Shown here: piece after piece, positions 9,076 through 18,672 of the stretch
How positions within the stretch are numbered: the stretch's first letter is position 1
Layout: every line of letters starts with the position of its first letter
Assembly (NCBI GenBank): GCA_022539475.1
Contig: VCMS01000479.1
Location: 1-25,268 of the forward strand
From: Gracilaria domingensis
Taxonomy: Eukaryota > Rhodophyta > Florideophyceae > Gracilariales > Gracilariaceae
Direction: 5' to 3'
DNA: 25,268 nucleotides
Notes under the pieces: generated by a model
The model's database searches: none
The model's input: only the letters and a program-made list of their open reading frames with translations
What the model was told of the DNA's origin: nothing
Program-made: the position numbers and the translations under genes

Positions 9076-9420
9076 CTGACTGTTCGGGATAGGCGATTCT
9101 GGTACTTGTTTGGGATATAGGCTAGATTCTCGTTTATCGCGTCTTGCGGTATGTTTGCTGCATGGGCATTCTCGGTGTCCTTGGTTGTGAGTTCTCGCTT
9201 CGACACCTTTCGCGGTTTACGATGATATGGTCGGCTGGTAATCTAACCGATCCCTTTCCTGCTTCTTCTTCCGTATGCGAGTTACCAGGTCCCTCGACTT
9301 TTCTAGCGCAACGTTTCTGTTTCGTTTTATCAATGGTACGTTCCATCGCATTTCAAATGTATCTAACGGATCATTGACTAACTTATGGATACTTTCTGCT
9401 TGCGTATACAGGTAAATGAC
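9076..9420. repeat. Tandem duplication, copy 2
   Basis: Runs from ctgactgttcgggataggcg to cgtatacaggtaaatgac and is collinear with copy 1 (8662-9004). It differs by point changes and short indels that break the minus-strand open frame of copy 1. Both copies end in the same acaggtaaa(c/t)gac, so the duplication has a sharp edge. Confidence 0.85.
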
Positions 9421-9457
9421 TTTTGATGCGGACGTAGCTCACGAGTTGCAGGTGCAG

Positions 9458-9509
9458 GTTCCTCAAGTAGGGAACCATGCATCTGGGCATGGTTCCCTAC
9501 ATGAGGAAC
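9458..9509. repeat. 23-bp-arm hairpin
   Basis: Arms 9458-9480 (gttcctcaagtagggaacca and on to tgc) and 9487-9509 are reverse complements at 22 of 23 positions with a 6-base loop. Confidence 0.85.
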
Positions 9510-9510
9510 G

Positions 9511-9543
9511 GAGAGGATGAGGCGCTTCGCGCCTCATCCTCTC
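9511..9543. repeat. Perfect 15-bp hairpin
   Basis: gagaggatgaggcgc (9511-9525) and gcgcctcatcctctc (9529-9543) are exact reverse complements around ttc. It begins one base after the preceding hairpin ends. It resembles a bacterial terminator in shape but has no T tract, and the setting is eukaryotic. Confidence 0.9.
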
Positions 9544-9577
9544 GGAGTGCGTATGTGTTCTACCGATCCAGCACTAT

Positions 9578-9623
9578 GGTGGAGGTGCAGTCTGCGGCAT
9601 CTGCCGCAGATTGCGCCTACACC
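9578..9623. repeat. 22-bp-arm hairpin
   Basis: Arms 9578-9599 and 9602-9623 are reverse complements at 19 of 22 positions around a two-base loop, with a tctgcggcatctgccgcaga centre. It is the last of the chain. Confidence 0.8.
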
Positions 9624-9746
9624 CGCTCCATTATGGGGAAATGGTACATGTAATATAGCGAAGTAGTGGTTAGCAAAAGCGGTCGATAGAAGAATAGATA
9701 CGAATAAAACGGTATGATTTCATAATGGGGATCATCTGTACTAGCA

Positions 9747-10082
9747 CTAGTATTCCATGCGTTGCAGGGTATCATTCCGCAGAAGGTATCGTGTAATGTG
9801 CACCTCAATGGAAACTGAACCTAGACTTCGCGAAATACGGTTCAGGTAGCCCTCGACTAAAGAACTAGCACGAGTGGAAAACCCCCCAGTATTTACTGCA
9901 CAGAGATTCTGGACGACCCAAGCAATTATCTGCAAATTTTGAAATAATTGATCTCGATATTTTTTCAAAAAATTTACTGGACGACCCTTGCCAATTTCTG
10001 GACGACCCTCGCCAAAAACTAGCATCTGCAAGAGACAGACGTTGGCATTTCTGTTTTTCCTCATGTGCATCAGATTTTCCAT
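9747..10082 (-). CDS. Hypothetical 111-residue ORF
   Basis: An ATG-initiated uninterrupted frame that reads like an ordinary globular sequence (a QLFQNLQIIAWVVQNL helix-like run, then SRSLGSVSIEVHITRYLL). I recognise no family. It runs across three copies of the 11-base repeat ctggacgaccc (9909-10008 on +), which appear in the protein as repeated G-x-G-R-P. That makes a repeat-derived open frame an equally good explanation. Confidence 0.25.
   Translation of the reverse strand: MENLMHMRKNRNANVCLLQMLVFGEGRPEIGKGRPVNFLKKYRDQLFQNLQIIAWVVQNLCAVNTGGFSTRASSLVEGYLNRISRSLGSVSIEVHITRYLLRNDTLQRMEY
9909..10008 (+). repeat. Three direct copies of ctggacgaccc
   Basis: Exact 11-base copies at 9909-9919, 9977-9987 and 9998-10008. 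The context is partly conserved as well (acccttgccaa and accctcgccaa after copies 2 and 3). They may be ends of nested small transposons or remains of a minisatellite. Confidence 0.8.
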
Positions 10083-10560
10083 TGCATCTTACTGCCTTGT
10101 TTCAAGCGTCACTCTCCGAATAATACTGCCCAAGCACTGCAGACAACTCTGTATATCTCATAAAGCCGGATAACAATACCTTTTTACAGCCCCTGAGAAA
10201 CACCTCCACATCGCTGCGGGCCATTTGGGGCCCAGTCACCACTGGTTTGGGAAACACCCTCGTAGGTTCGGTTGAGGGTCGCCTTATGTATTTCTTCCAA
10301 GCTGTCTTGTAGCACTGGAGGACGCGACGAGTCATCCCTCGTGCTTCTGCGACAGAAGCCTCCCTTCTGCGCAAGACCGCCCATATTTCAGAGCCGTGCT
10401 GAACGGAGCGGCAACAACAATTACGCTACCGCCAGAGAAAACCAACTACCCCATTCAAGTAGATGGGTACGAAAAATCGCAATACCTTTTACTGGAAGGC
10501 CATGTTGATCGCGAGAGGTTAGGCGGACCGCAGAACGAAGTGAGGGAGTTTTAGCAGGTG
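10083..10560. other. No supportable gene
   Basis: A 90-codon minus-strand frame (10102-10374) containing MTRRVLQCYKTAWKKYI is the most protein-like item. It has no recognisable family and no supporting context. No hairpin or repeat was noticed. Confidence 0.35.
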
Positions 10561-10760
10561 ACGCGGCGAGGCAGAATCGGGCTCGTCCCCGCGGACTCGC
10601 GTTCTAGGGGGTGTTACGGGATGCGCGTGTCCGTGTACGCGAAGAGCTTCGTCATCGAGCCGTTCTCGCTGGTGGCGAAAAGACGCATCCACTGAGCGCA
10701 CGCCGGCACGCTGTCCGCGCGGCGGTAGACGGCGGCGGACAGAGAGCTGGAGTTTGACGG

Positions 10761-10774
10761 CGCGCGCGCGCGCG
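10761..10774. repeat. (CG)7 run
   Basis: Seven CG dinucleotides in a row inside a GC- and CpG-rich stretch (about 10,550-11,290). Such a run can adopt Z-form DNA and is a usual site of slippage. It causes very long, low-complexity Arg/Ala-rich frames in both directions. Confidence 0.9.
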
Positions 10775-10830
10775 CCCGTGGGTGCCGTGGGGCGACGCGC
10801 GCTGCCCGTGTGGGTGCGTCTAACGGTTAA

Positions 10831-11076
10831 CGAATCCCGGCTGGCTGGGTCCCGCACGCAAGCACCGCCAAAGTGGACATACAGGCGCACGCGGTGAAGC
10901 TGGCTCTGTGGCTTCCGTTGATGGCCGTGGGGTTCTCCGCCACCACCGTCACGGCGCTGGTGTTGGCGATGGTGCGCCTGGGCGATGGCGGTCGCGACGG
11001 CACGAGCGGCAGCAAGTCTGAACTATCGGTGGCGGTGGCGGCGCAGGGCGCGCCGCGGTTTGCGACGTGCGGCTAG
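10831..11076 (+). CDS. Weak ORF with one hydrophobic segment in a GC-rich stretch
   Basis: The frame is open between stops at 10828-10830 and 11074-11076. It holds a clear membrane-like run (LALWLPLMAVGFSATTVTAL, then VLAM) followed by a Gly/Asp/Ser-rich tail. The same frame upstream (from ATG 10621) and downstream (to about 11220) keeps a coding-like texture broken by single stops, so it might be a piece of a decayed membrane protein. There is no ATG close to the start and no recognised family. High GC content alone produces long open frames here, so confidence is low. Confidence 0.2.
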   Translation, partial: RIPAGWVPHASTAKVDIQAHAVKLALWLPLMAVGFSATTVTALVLAMVRLGDGGRDGTSGSKSELSVAVAAQGAPRFATCG

Positions 11077-11646
11077 ACGAGCTCCATGGGCTGGCTGGAA
11101 GACGCGCGCAGCGACTCGAGTGGTGCGTCGCTTTTCACAGCCATCACTGCGTCACACAATTTGGGCTGCACTGACGAGCGCGTGACGCACCGCGCGTGCG
11201 ACCGTGCGACATACAGCCAATAGGCGATTCACGTCGAGCGCGCGCACGTGATGTGAAATGGCGGACGGAATGACGCGCTCCCTTTGTCTGCATCTCGCGC
11301 TTAAAAATTGCCCCATCGCCGTGACTCCTTTCCTCTCCGTGTGCAAATTTTCGCTCCATCTGTTTTGTTGTTGCGATTGTTTTCTGTACAAACTCGTAGC
11401 CTTGCGAGCCAGCCTAGCAAGGCGCCTAAATTTAGTCTCTGCTTTTTGGTCCAAACTGCAGCCGGGTATGGAATCGTGTCGAGACTCCCGACGGTCCTGC
11501 ACTGCTCTACTCAGCAAGCATCATCAATGATCACGTAACTGCTTCCGAACGTATTTTCGTGCGCATGTCTGCCGCTAACTGTAGCTCGACATGCGGCATT
11601 AGTTCTTCCTCGCGTATCACGGGTAACGCTCTTGAGTGAACATAAT
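11077..11646. other. GC-rich to mixed stretch upstream of the RCL1 copy
   Basis: No gene is supported. Several short frames overlap here on both strands without family resemblance. A cacgtg E-box-like hexamer and an aaatggcgg sequence lie near 11246-11264 and could be part of an old promoter. This is speculative. Confidence 0.3.
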
Positions 11647-12820
11647 ATGGTCGCCATCGCGAAAGGTAAATCGCTTATTATCAAAGGCGGCCACTCCCTT
11701 TGCCACCGACTGGTGCTTGTTACGCTTTCATCCAGGCCAGTTACGTGAAGATGATGCACTGTTTCCCGGTCTGTCGCAGTCGGAGATAAGTTTCTTGCGG
11801 CTCCTCGACAAAATTACGCGCGGCACCGTCATACAGATCAACGCAACCGGAACAACCTTATCCTATTCTCCAGGTTTTCTAATCGGGGGGAATCGCATTG
11901 TGCACGATTGTCATGTTTCTCGTCCGATATGCTATTATATTGACCCTCTATTGATGCTTTGCCCTTTCCGAAACGTTCTATTGATATTACGCTGACGGGT
12001 GCCACTCAGTCCACCACCGACGTTTACATTGATACTATTGCTTCTGTTTCAGTGCCCCTTTCCCGTCGGCTCACGATACGTATTCCTCTACTCCCGCAGT
12101 TTCATATTAAGAAACGCTCTTTGTTCCACGGCGAGGCTAGCGGAAACAGAAGTGGTGGCGTTGTACAGTCTCGTTGCGATGTACTGAACTAAAAGATAAA
12201 GCCCATAGAGATCATAGATTCAGGTATCGTGAGAAGGATTCGAGGCATTGCGTTTGCAAATAGGACCTCACCAGCACACATACCCCGCATAGTGGAAGTT
12301 GCCCGCCGTATACTTAATCGATTCACTCCCGATGTTTACATTCACACCGGTCACAATAATCATTAAGCTTGTGGAATCGGGTTTAGAATCCAATTCGTTG
12401 CAGAGACTATTGAAGGTTGCCTTTTAGTCTCGGATTGGTCCAATTCCAACAGACCTACTACCCCTGAACAAGTTTCGAAAAATGCATGCCGCATGCTCCT
12501 GGAGGAGTTTAACAATGGAGGGTGTATTGACTGGAACAATGGCTGTATGGGGTCTTCTGTACTGCGCTCTGGCTGACTCTGGCTTGAACCAAGTCAGACC
12601 AGGCAGACTAAGTGATGCCACCATTCAATTCATGCGAGATCTGCGCTCCTTCTTTGGCGTCCAGTTTAGAATACGCGTATTCGGATATGCATTGGCCGAC
12701 GCATCAGCTTCCGAAAACTCAGAAGCCTATGAAGATGATGTTGTCCAAAGCAGAGGGGATGGTGTACTCGTTTCATGTATTGGTATCGGGCTGTCCAATA
12801 TCCTCCGGAAACGATTCTGA
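11647..12820 (+). pseudogene. RCL1: RCL1 (RNA 3'-terminal phosphate cyclase-like protein) pseudogene, full length
   Basis: The whole protein reads from ATG to a natural stop but across changing frames. 11647-~11733 (frame 1): LIIKGGHSLCHRLVLVTLSS. ~11736-11962 (frame 2): PGLSQSEISFLRLLDKITRG, then INATGTTLSYSPG and HDC. ~11965-12525 (frame 1): RSIDITLTGATQSTTDVYID, then RRIRGIAFANRTSPAHIPR, FTPDVYIHTGH, FVAETIEGCLL and LLEEFNNGGCIDW. ~12530-12820 (frame 2): LSDATIQFMRDLRSFFGVQF and VSCIGIGLSN, ending RKRF-stop. In-frame TAA codons sit at 12190-12192 and 12364-12366. RCL1 is a nucleolar partner of BMS1 needed for early 18S pre-rRNA cleavage and lacks cyclase activity. It is essential in yeast, so an intact copy is expected elsewhere. 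No introns are apparent, so this is either a retrocopy or a copy of an intronless gene. Confidence 0.9.
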
Positions 12821-13261
12821 AGGGCATTACAGGACACACTTTGCATAAAAGACATCACCGTCGTCAGTTGAGCACGGCAAAGACTAGAAAAGCACCTTGA
12901 AGAAGCAGTAGGCAGGCAATAGTTCAAAGCATTGTAAGGCTTTGCTTGTGTACGAGTGTCACCCGGGTGAGGCAAATGTTTGTCCTTTGAAAGCATGGTG
13001 TGAATTTGGTACCAAGCCCTTGCTTTTGTTGGAAGTAATTCTGCAAGTGACGTAGATTGTCTCGTTATTTCCACGAGAGCTACTACAATTGTTCTTCCTG
13101 CTCAGTTCATCGCATCTTGCATCTACTGCACAAATCAAAACGGTTCAATTTTTCGTAGCTACCTGTTCAGCTTCTACTGGAGTTAAGACGTTCTGCAATA
13201 GTTTTGCAAGCACAAGAATGATTGAAACTGGATACCTCTTTAGGAAGCACGGACAATATCA
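12821..13261. other. No supportable gene
   Basis: No ORF with a recognisable family and no hairpin. The open frame at 12727-13074 on the minus strand overlaps the end of the RCL1 copy and looks like an antisense shadow. Confidence 0.4.
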
Positions 13262-13699
13262 ATGCCACTTCTTTGGCTTCTGTCTCTCTCTCTCTTTTTA
13301 TGGGCAGAACAGCCTAATTCCGGCATGCTACACGTACACGGCCTTTCTGTTGAAAGAAATGTTCTCTCACTAGAAAGGCCAAAACCTTTCCAGGCCGTTT
13401 TCTAATCATCGTGCTTACAGCAAGACCATATCGATCACTTAGAGCGGGCAATATCAAACGTCAAGAAAACGTTCTCTACATCTACATGGGCACAAACTTC
13501 GAACGTGGAACTGTCCCAAAGAGATCTGTACAAGTTAACGTTCTGAGAACAAACACAACTGCTTCTCATAACTACGAAGAAAGTGTTTCAAAGTATCATC
13601 ATGCCTGCGGCGTACACCGTCAAAACAGTTGCCAATCGAATGGAAGGAGAAAGATATATATCATACACACGCGCTAAGTCTTATGTACAGCGCTATTGA
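13262..13699 (+). pseudogene. Possible small secreted-protein pseudogene
   Basis: One frame, from ATG 13262 to TGA 13697-13699, has only two internal stops (TAA 13403-13405, TGA 13544-13546) in about 145 codons, far fewer than expected by chance. It opens with MPLLWLLSLSLFLWA, a textbook secretory signal peptide, followed by EQPNSG. The middle (LQQDHIDHLERAISNVKKTF) looks like an amphipathic helix. I recognise no family. Its 3' end meets the end of the lipase pseudogene on the other strand (13674-13676), giving a convergent pair. It may be a decayed secreted-protein gene or a fortunate chance frame. Confidence 0.35.
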
Positions 13700-16600
13700 G
13701 AATAAGGCGTCGTGTCAGTCGTGACCAGTTGTCAAAAGCTGGTTCTTCGATGTTGTCGGCTTTAGTTTCGTTCAGAGCATCCATCATAGAGTCTTGATGA
13801 AGGAAATGGCGGCGATGTTCGCGACGAACCTCATCTCTTGCGTCTGTAGAAATCACAGCTAGCCATCGTCGCTCATCATCGGCAGAAAAGGGCCAACTCC
13901 AGAACAGATGTCTATAGGCTCCTTTTTCGTGGCGATTGCACCAACACCGCATTGCCAGGAGGTAAGAGGCCTTCCGATGGTGGACAAACGATAATGAATC
14001 ACCACTACACATTGAAAGCTCCAAAGAGTTGGGGTCAGTAAATAAGTCTCCGGCGGTAGTAAGCATTATCTTTTTTCCAACATGTCGGTAATCCACCTTT
14101 GGCAGAATCGTGAAAATATCTGCAGCGATTGATACTCGCCACGAAGCAGGCACAAGTTCGTCCTATTCCTTCCTGAATTTTCTAATCTTGGAGAGACAAA
14201 TGTCGCTACGTAAATATCACTGGTGCACAACTGGTACTTGAGTGCGCAGTCGAGGGCACAGATAGTGGTGAGTGCTCCGCGAAGACTGTGACCTGTGAGA
14301 AATACTGGACGAGGATCGCAATCGTAGAGCTCTTTGATCCAATGCATAACCTTGTCTGCCACGCTTAAGAAGGCCTCTGCAAATCCACGATGGACTTTCG
14401 CCTGTTGACCAACCCTGCTTTTGAGAACTTCTTGTGCTAGGCTCCCAAAAAGCTCTCCTGTTGTGTTCCTTCCGGATGCAGTTGGAAGTATGCGATTTAG
14501 CTGGACGTGAAACGCTTTTAGATCAGTGAGTAAATTACGACCACTGCTTGTTCCTCGAAAAGCAACAACGATTCGGTCATCACCATCTACTATTAATGCG
14601 CGCGTATCTGTTCCTTCGTCAACTACAACCTTCCTTGCTTCGTAATCAAATCTGTTCTGCATGCCACCAAGCGTTGACATTTTTGCTGTATTGTAGTAAT
14701 ATACGAGCCAAGCGAAGTTAAACATGATAACATGAGTTTCCAGGACAAAACAGTTCGTTTGCACTATCTGGGAAGTGGGTTTACGCTTTCGATAAGTTAA
14801 CGGTTCTAGAAGTCCATTGAATCTAGGAGCTTGTGGACGCAACCAACCTCTAACACCAAAAGCATCCGACGGCAGATTCATATATGCTTCTACTGTGACG
14901 TAAGAAAGATACAAAATAAATAATCCGAAGAGAACATACTGAACTTCAGCATAAGTCCCCTCGAAAAACCTTCATCGCTGCCAATTGAGCGCCCGCAGGA
15001 AGGCCTAAAAGTAGAAGCAAATTACCTAGCCAGAATACTACGTAAAACGTTAGATTGTGGTACAAGAAGAATCGAATTCCAATCTACTTCGTCCGATACT
15101 TTGTGTAGTCTTTGCCTTTTAAGAAACATCGAGTTATTCGAATCTCTCGAATGATCCATGCAACGAGAATTAACTCGAATGCAGTCACGAGAGGCACAAA
15201 TACAACCTCTGTTACCTGGTATAGGTTTAGGGTTTTTTAAAGATGAAGCATTGCCACCATGGATGCAATCGGCATTTCTGACATAAAAATATCGAATCGC
15301 CAGAAGGCGAACAGTTTCAGTCACATGTACACATTTACTAGAAGCACTTTTGGAGCGTAGAACTTGACTTCAAGAGTCCCTGTGAGCTCACGATACGAGT
15401 GCACGGCTGTTCAAACGTAGAAGAGAGTACTAGCTGCAAACGACGCATCTCGAACAGAATCATACATTCGAGATATAGGATCATACCATCTTTCCTCTCG
15501 AAGATTGTAATCCGCATTGATGCTGATACGAACAACACTCTCGTAAGGATTCAAAAAGAGGGCCGCAGCAATTGTTATTAGGATCACCCGGACTGGTTCA
15601 TGGGTTCGATCTATCCGGCGAATGCGAAGCATTCGAGATGTGAAAACGATAGCCAAAGATGTCGCATAGAAAAAGCATAAAATGTTTGCCCCATGAAGCA
15701 CCCATTCTTACGTCTGGGGTAAATTGTAATAGCGAACTATGGTCCCGCAAATGGAATCCAATCGAAGATAAACAGTATTAGCCAGCACCACAAATGCAAT
15801 TGAGAACAATATACCAAACAGAATGAACCCATGGGACCACCACAACAGCTTAGTGACTTCTTCAGCACCAATGACTTCAAGTTTGGTGAACATCTCTCCC
15901 TGATATTAATAGAAACTGCCTCTTCTTTTCGGGCCGCTGAAAACCCATAGCTTTCTCTGATGTCCACATCCTCTGAAGAAACAACGAAAAATCATCGTGC
16001 GGCTTCGTCAGGTCTGAATGAGAAGAACTTAAGTTTGGAACCAAGAACCGGACGGAATTCACCTCTTGCAAAATGCCTGGACTGCGGCCATCTAAGAACA
16101 CATTCCAATTTTCGAGATCATCCGACCTGTCGACCGTGTGGGAACTTCCACCTCTCTCTGCATGAACAACGAATGACATCATCTGCTTGGCTCCGCGACA
16201 AACTAGGAAGCATTTTTGAGTTCATAAGCAACCGGAAACGGTCAAAGTCAGCTTTCAGTGCCAAAGATTGCTAGAAATGAACTACAATCCATACCAAAAT
16301 GACGTAGAAACACCCATCTTCAGGACACCTAGCCATCATCCCTGGCGTTGTTCGTGAACAATCTGGAGCTTCTGACTCTTCTTTCTGCATCCTGAGTTTC
16401 GGGCCAAAAGTAAGTCTTGATTCACAGGCAACCGGCGCACTGCTGGTCCCATATACGTTCCTAGTTGGCTCCTCAAGCTGAGGCAATACCCTCTTCATAC
16501 TGGAAAGATACATTTTCTTTTTCAATGCGGCCGATTAGGGCCAGTCAACAAAGCAGATTAGGCCCATAAACTCATCTTTGAGAACTGTCTCTAGATCGAA

Positions 16601-17399
16601 AACAGTATCCACAAAACCTTTCTTCTATGTCTCTTCAGCGAGCTGCTCTTCGCTTGCCCCTAGAGACTGGCATACTTGATAATTCTTCGAGATCCCGGAT
16701 CTGGCGTTTTTCGCAGGAAACTAACAAGTATTCTAGCCTCAACATCTGAGAAAGCTGTATATTCAACACATGCCCGCAGTCCGTCCTGAGTTTCCAAGAA
16801 TAACTGAGCTAATGACCGTAAGCAACGTACAGTTTCAAGGGACAGTCCGTGGTTCTGGAATGGCTTTAGTACTAAGGAGCTATCGGAATCATCTGCATCG
16901 CTCCTGCTAGGAGTATATGACCTGGGCAGCTGCACCAACACTTCAAGACTACTTCTCGAGTTAGGGCCCCAGCTTCAGCCAACACGAAGCCACAGTTGGA
17001 GCCTTTTATGCTCATCAAAACAAAAGCGATTTTGATGTTCGAGAAAACCGCACACCTCGAAAAAGGCCCTCGATGGCTTGGTTTTCGCGTCATCCGAAAG
17101 CCTCAACCTTTCCTCCAAGCTACAGTGCACTTCATCAAGGGCATACTCGCTCACACTAGTGTAGCTGGCTCTTTCGTCTGTAACGGAAAGCATCGCGAGC
17201 ATACGAAGACGCACAGCACTAATTGCGGGAGTTACGCATTGATGCCCCTCTGCTCCAGTTCAGTTAATCCATTGTTGAATTCAGGGTGCAGAACATACCT
17301 CGTTTCTTGGGAAACGAAATGATACATGTTATACTCTGGTTCTGAAGCAACCGAATCAGAACTGTGAATCACAATATCTCCGAAATTAAGCTCACTCAT
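13674..17399 (-). pseudogene. Wntless-like multi-pass membrane domain fused to a class-3 lipase, decayed
   Basis: From ATG 17399 the domains run in this order. (1) A cytosolic-looking region, 17399-~16320, readable across several frames with no identified family. (2) TM1, CFYVILVWIVVHFLAIFGTE, ~16310-16255. (3) A luminal segment, ~16240-15900. (4) A Wntless/GOST-type multi-pass block, ~15893-14900, with hydrophobic runs such as HGFILFGILFSIAFVVLA, then YVLFGLFILYLSYVTVEAYM near 14900. (5) A class-3 (fungal-type) lipase, ~14660-13676: VVAFRGTSSG, KVHRGFAEAF, the nucleophile elbow GHSLRG (14276-14293), FVSPRLEN, then WRVSIAADIFTILP and YRHVGKK. The elbow normally reads G-x-S-x-G; GHSLGG would be typical, and the fifth position is Arg here. 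In-frame stops at 15708, 15411 (TGG to TGA likely), 15321, 15237 and 15084, with a frameshift near 14160, show it is dead. The intact protein would be a membrane acylglycerol or phospholipid lipase. Confidence 0.8.
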
Positions 17400-17408
17400 A
17401 GGTTTGGG

Positions 17409-18672
17409 CTAAGCATGTCCCAGAGGCGTTACTGTTACGACTGATAGCGCCGAGAAACACAAGATCTTTGCATTTACGTTTACTGTAGAGTTGCCCCGGG
17501 GACACACCACTGACTCATGAGAGAAATCACACATTCAACCCGATTCCAAACATGATAGGGCACAATATTCCTTATTGATGATCTCCTGACTGAAGATCGT
17601 GCCAGTAGGATCAATGTCCTTGCTTGATATAGATATATTCATAAACATAATCCCTTCAAGAAACTTTGTACCCGCCATAGTAACCTTTGTTGTGTTAGTG
17701 ACTGCTACGGTTTTGCAGTCCACAATCGCATCTGCAAGTGAAAACGGGCTGCAGACATTCTCCATATAGGCGGTCACATTTTTGCTAACGGGATCGGTGA
17801 TATCTGACTTTGACATATCAATATAGTTTTTAATCTTCACGTCCAGCAGATCGAGGGCACTTATTTCAGTTCGATCGCAATAAAAACCATCCGTGAAAGA
17901 GACGTTCTTAAACATCTCCGTTTGCAATGAAATCTTCGTCTTCGGGATTGCACCAGCTTTATTCTCCTCATGACAGGTCACACCACAAATTCTAGATGAT
18001 TGGATTTCAAAATCCTCCACCGAAGCACTCTGAAGACGAATATATCCAGACCCGATCGTGTGATGAAGTAATGCGCGACTGAGAGACATGTCGGACATGA
18101 CAATCTCACCTTCGTCATTTGGGCTGCCACTAGAGGAGTGAGTGCCCAATTTTGCGTGACAAATCTTTATAGACTTCACATCACCGTGGCTAAACCGCAT
18201 CTGATTCTTGAATGTGCAATTCTTGAAGGTAACGCTGTCTGACGCAAACTTCTGGAACATGGCATCAAGCGAACTCTCGAACGTACAGTTCTCAAATACC
18301 ACATTTTGCATGGTAGTATACTTGAACATTTCCTTTTCTTTCTGGTTCCCTTTCGCAGTTCCGAAAGTACAAGCTTTGAAAGAAACATCGTGCCAAGTCG
18401 TACAAGAGGATCATCTCTTTCCGGTGGGAAATGGAAACCGCAGTTTGTAAACGTGTATTTCTGATGCGAGATTTGGTGAATACCCTGCTGTGAGTGCGAT
18501 GGATGAAATGCTCGTCCTGTATGGAGGGATTGAAGAAAAAGCCCTTGTTTCCTTGTTTTCCTATGTCAGCTGGTCCTTGGCAGTGCTTGTAGCTTTTTTC
18601 AGTGATGCTTTGTTGCACGAGGCAGGGAATAATAAAGATGAAGAGCGGAGCACGAAACACAGAGTACGCCAT
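17409..18672 (-). pseudogene. Secreted pentapeptide-like repeat ectodomain protein, decayed
   Basis: ATG 18672 opens a signal peptide (MAYSVFRAPLFIFIIPCLVQ). The frame then changes twice. Frame pieces near 18465-18440 (KYTFTNCGF) and 18400-18350 (WHDVSFKACTFG) lead into an uninterrupted 265-codon block (18329-17535) with VVFENCTF, VTFKNCTFKN and many short F-x-N-C / I-K-I-C strands. These repeats look like the coils of a right-handed beta-helix with stacked aromatic and Cys positions. Towards the end come EYCALSCLESG, a TGA (17535-17537), and a Cys-containing tail to TAG 17409-17411. I have no name for the family. An extracellular adhesion or receptor-like ectodomain is the likely role. The ATG of the Wntless-lipase frame lies only about 10 bases past its last stop, so the two may be one gene. 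Confidence 0.6.

Noticed and set aside
9511..9543. Rho-independent terminator
   Set aside because: The hairpin is perfect, but there is no T tract, no upstream gene, and the window is eukaryotic.
10519..10890. 123-codon minus-strand ORF in the GC-rich stretch
   Set aside because: It is an Arg-rich low-complexity product of the CG runs with no family signal.
15708..15720. GTAAG at the 15708 stop as a real intron donor, which would rescue the frame
   Set aside because: The same frame resumes at once with convincing membrane-helix sequence, and no suitable acceptor lies close by. A simple stop fits better, alongside four more stops in the same frame.
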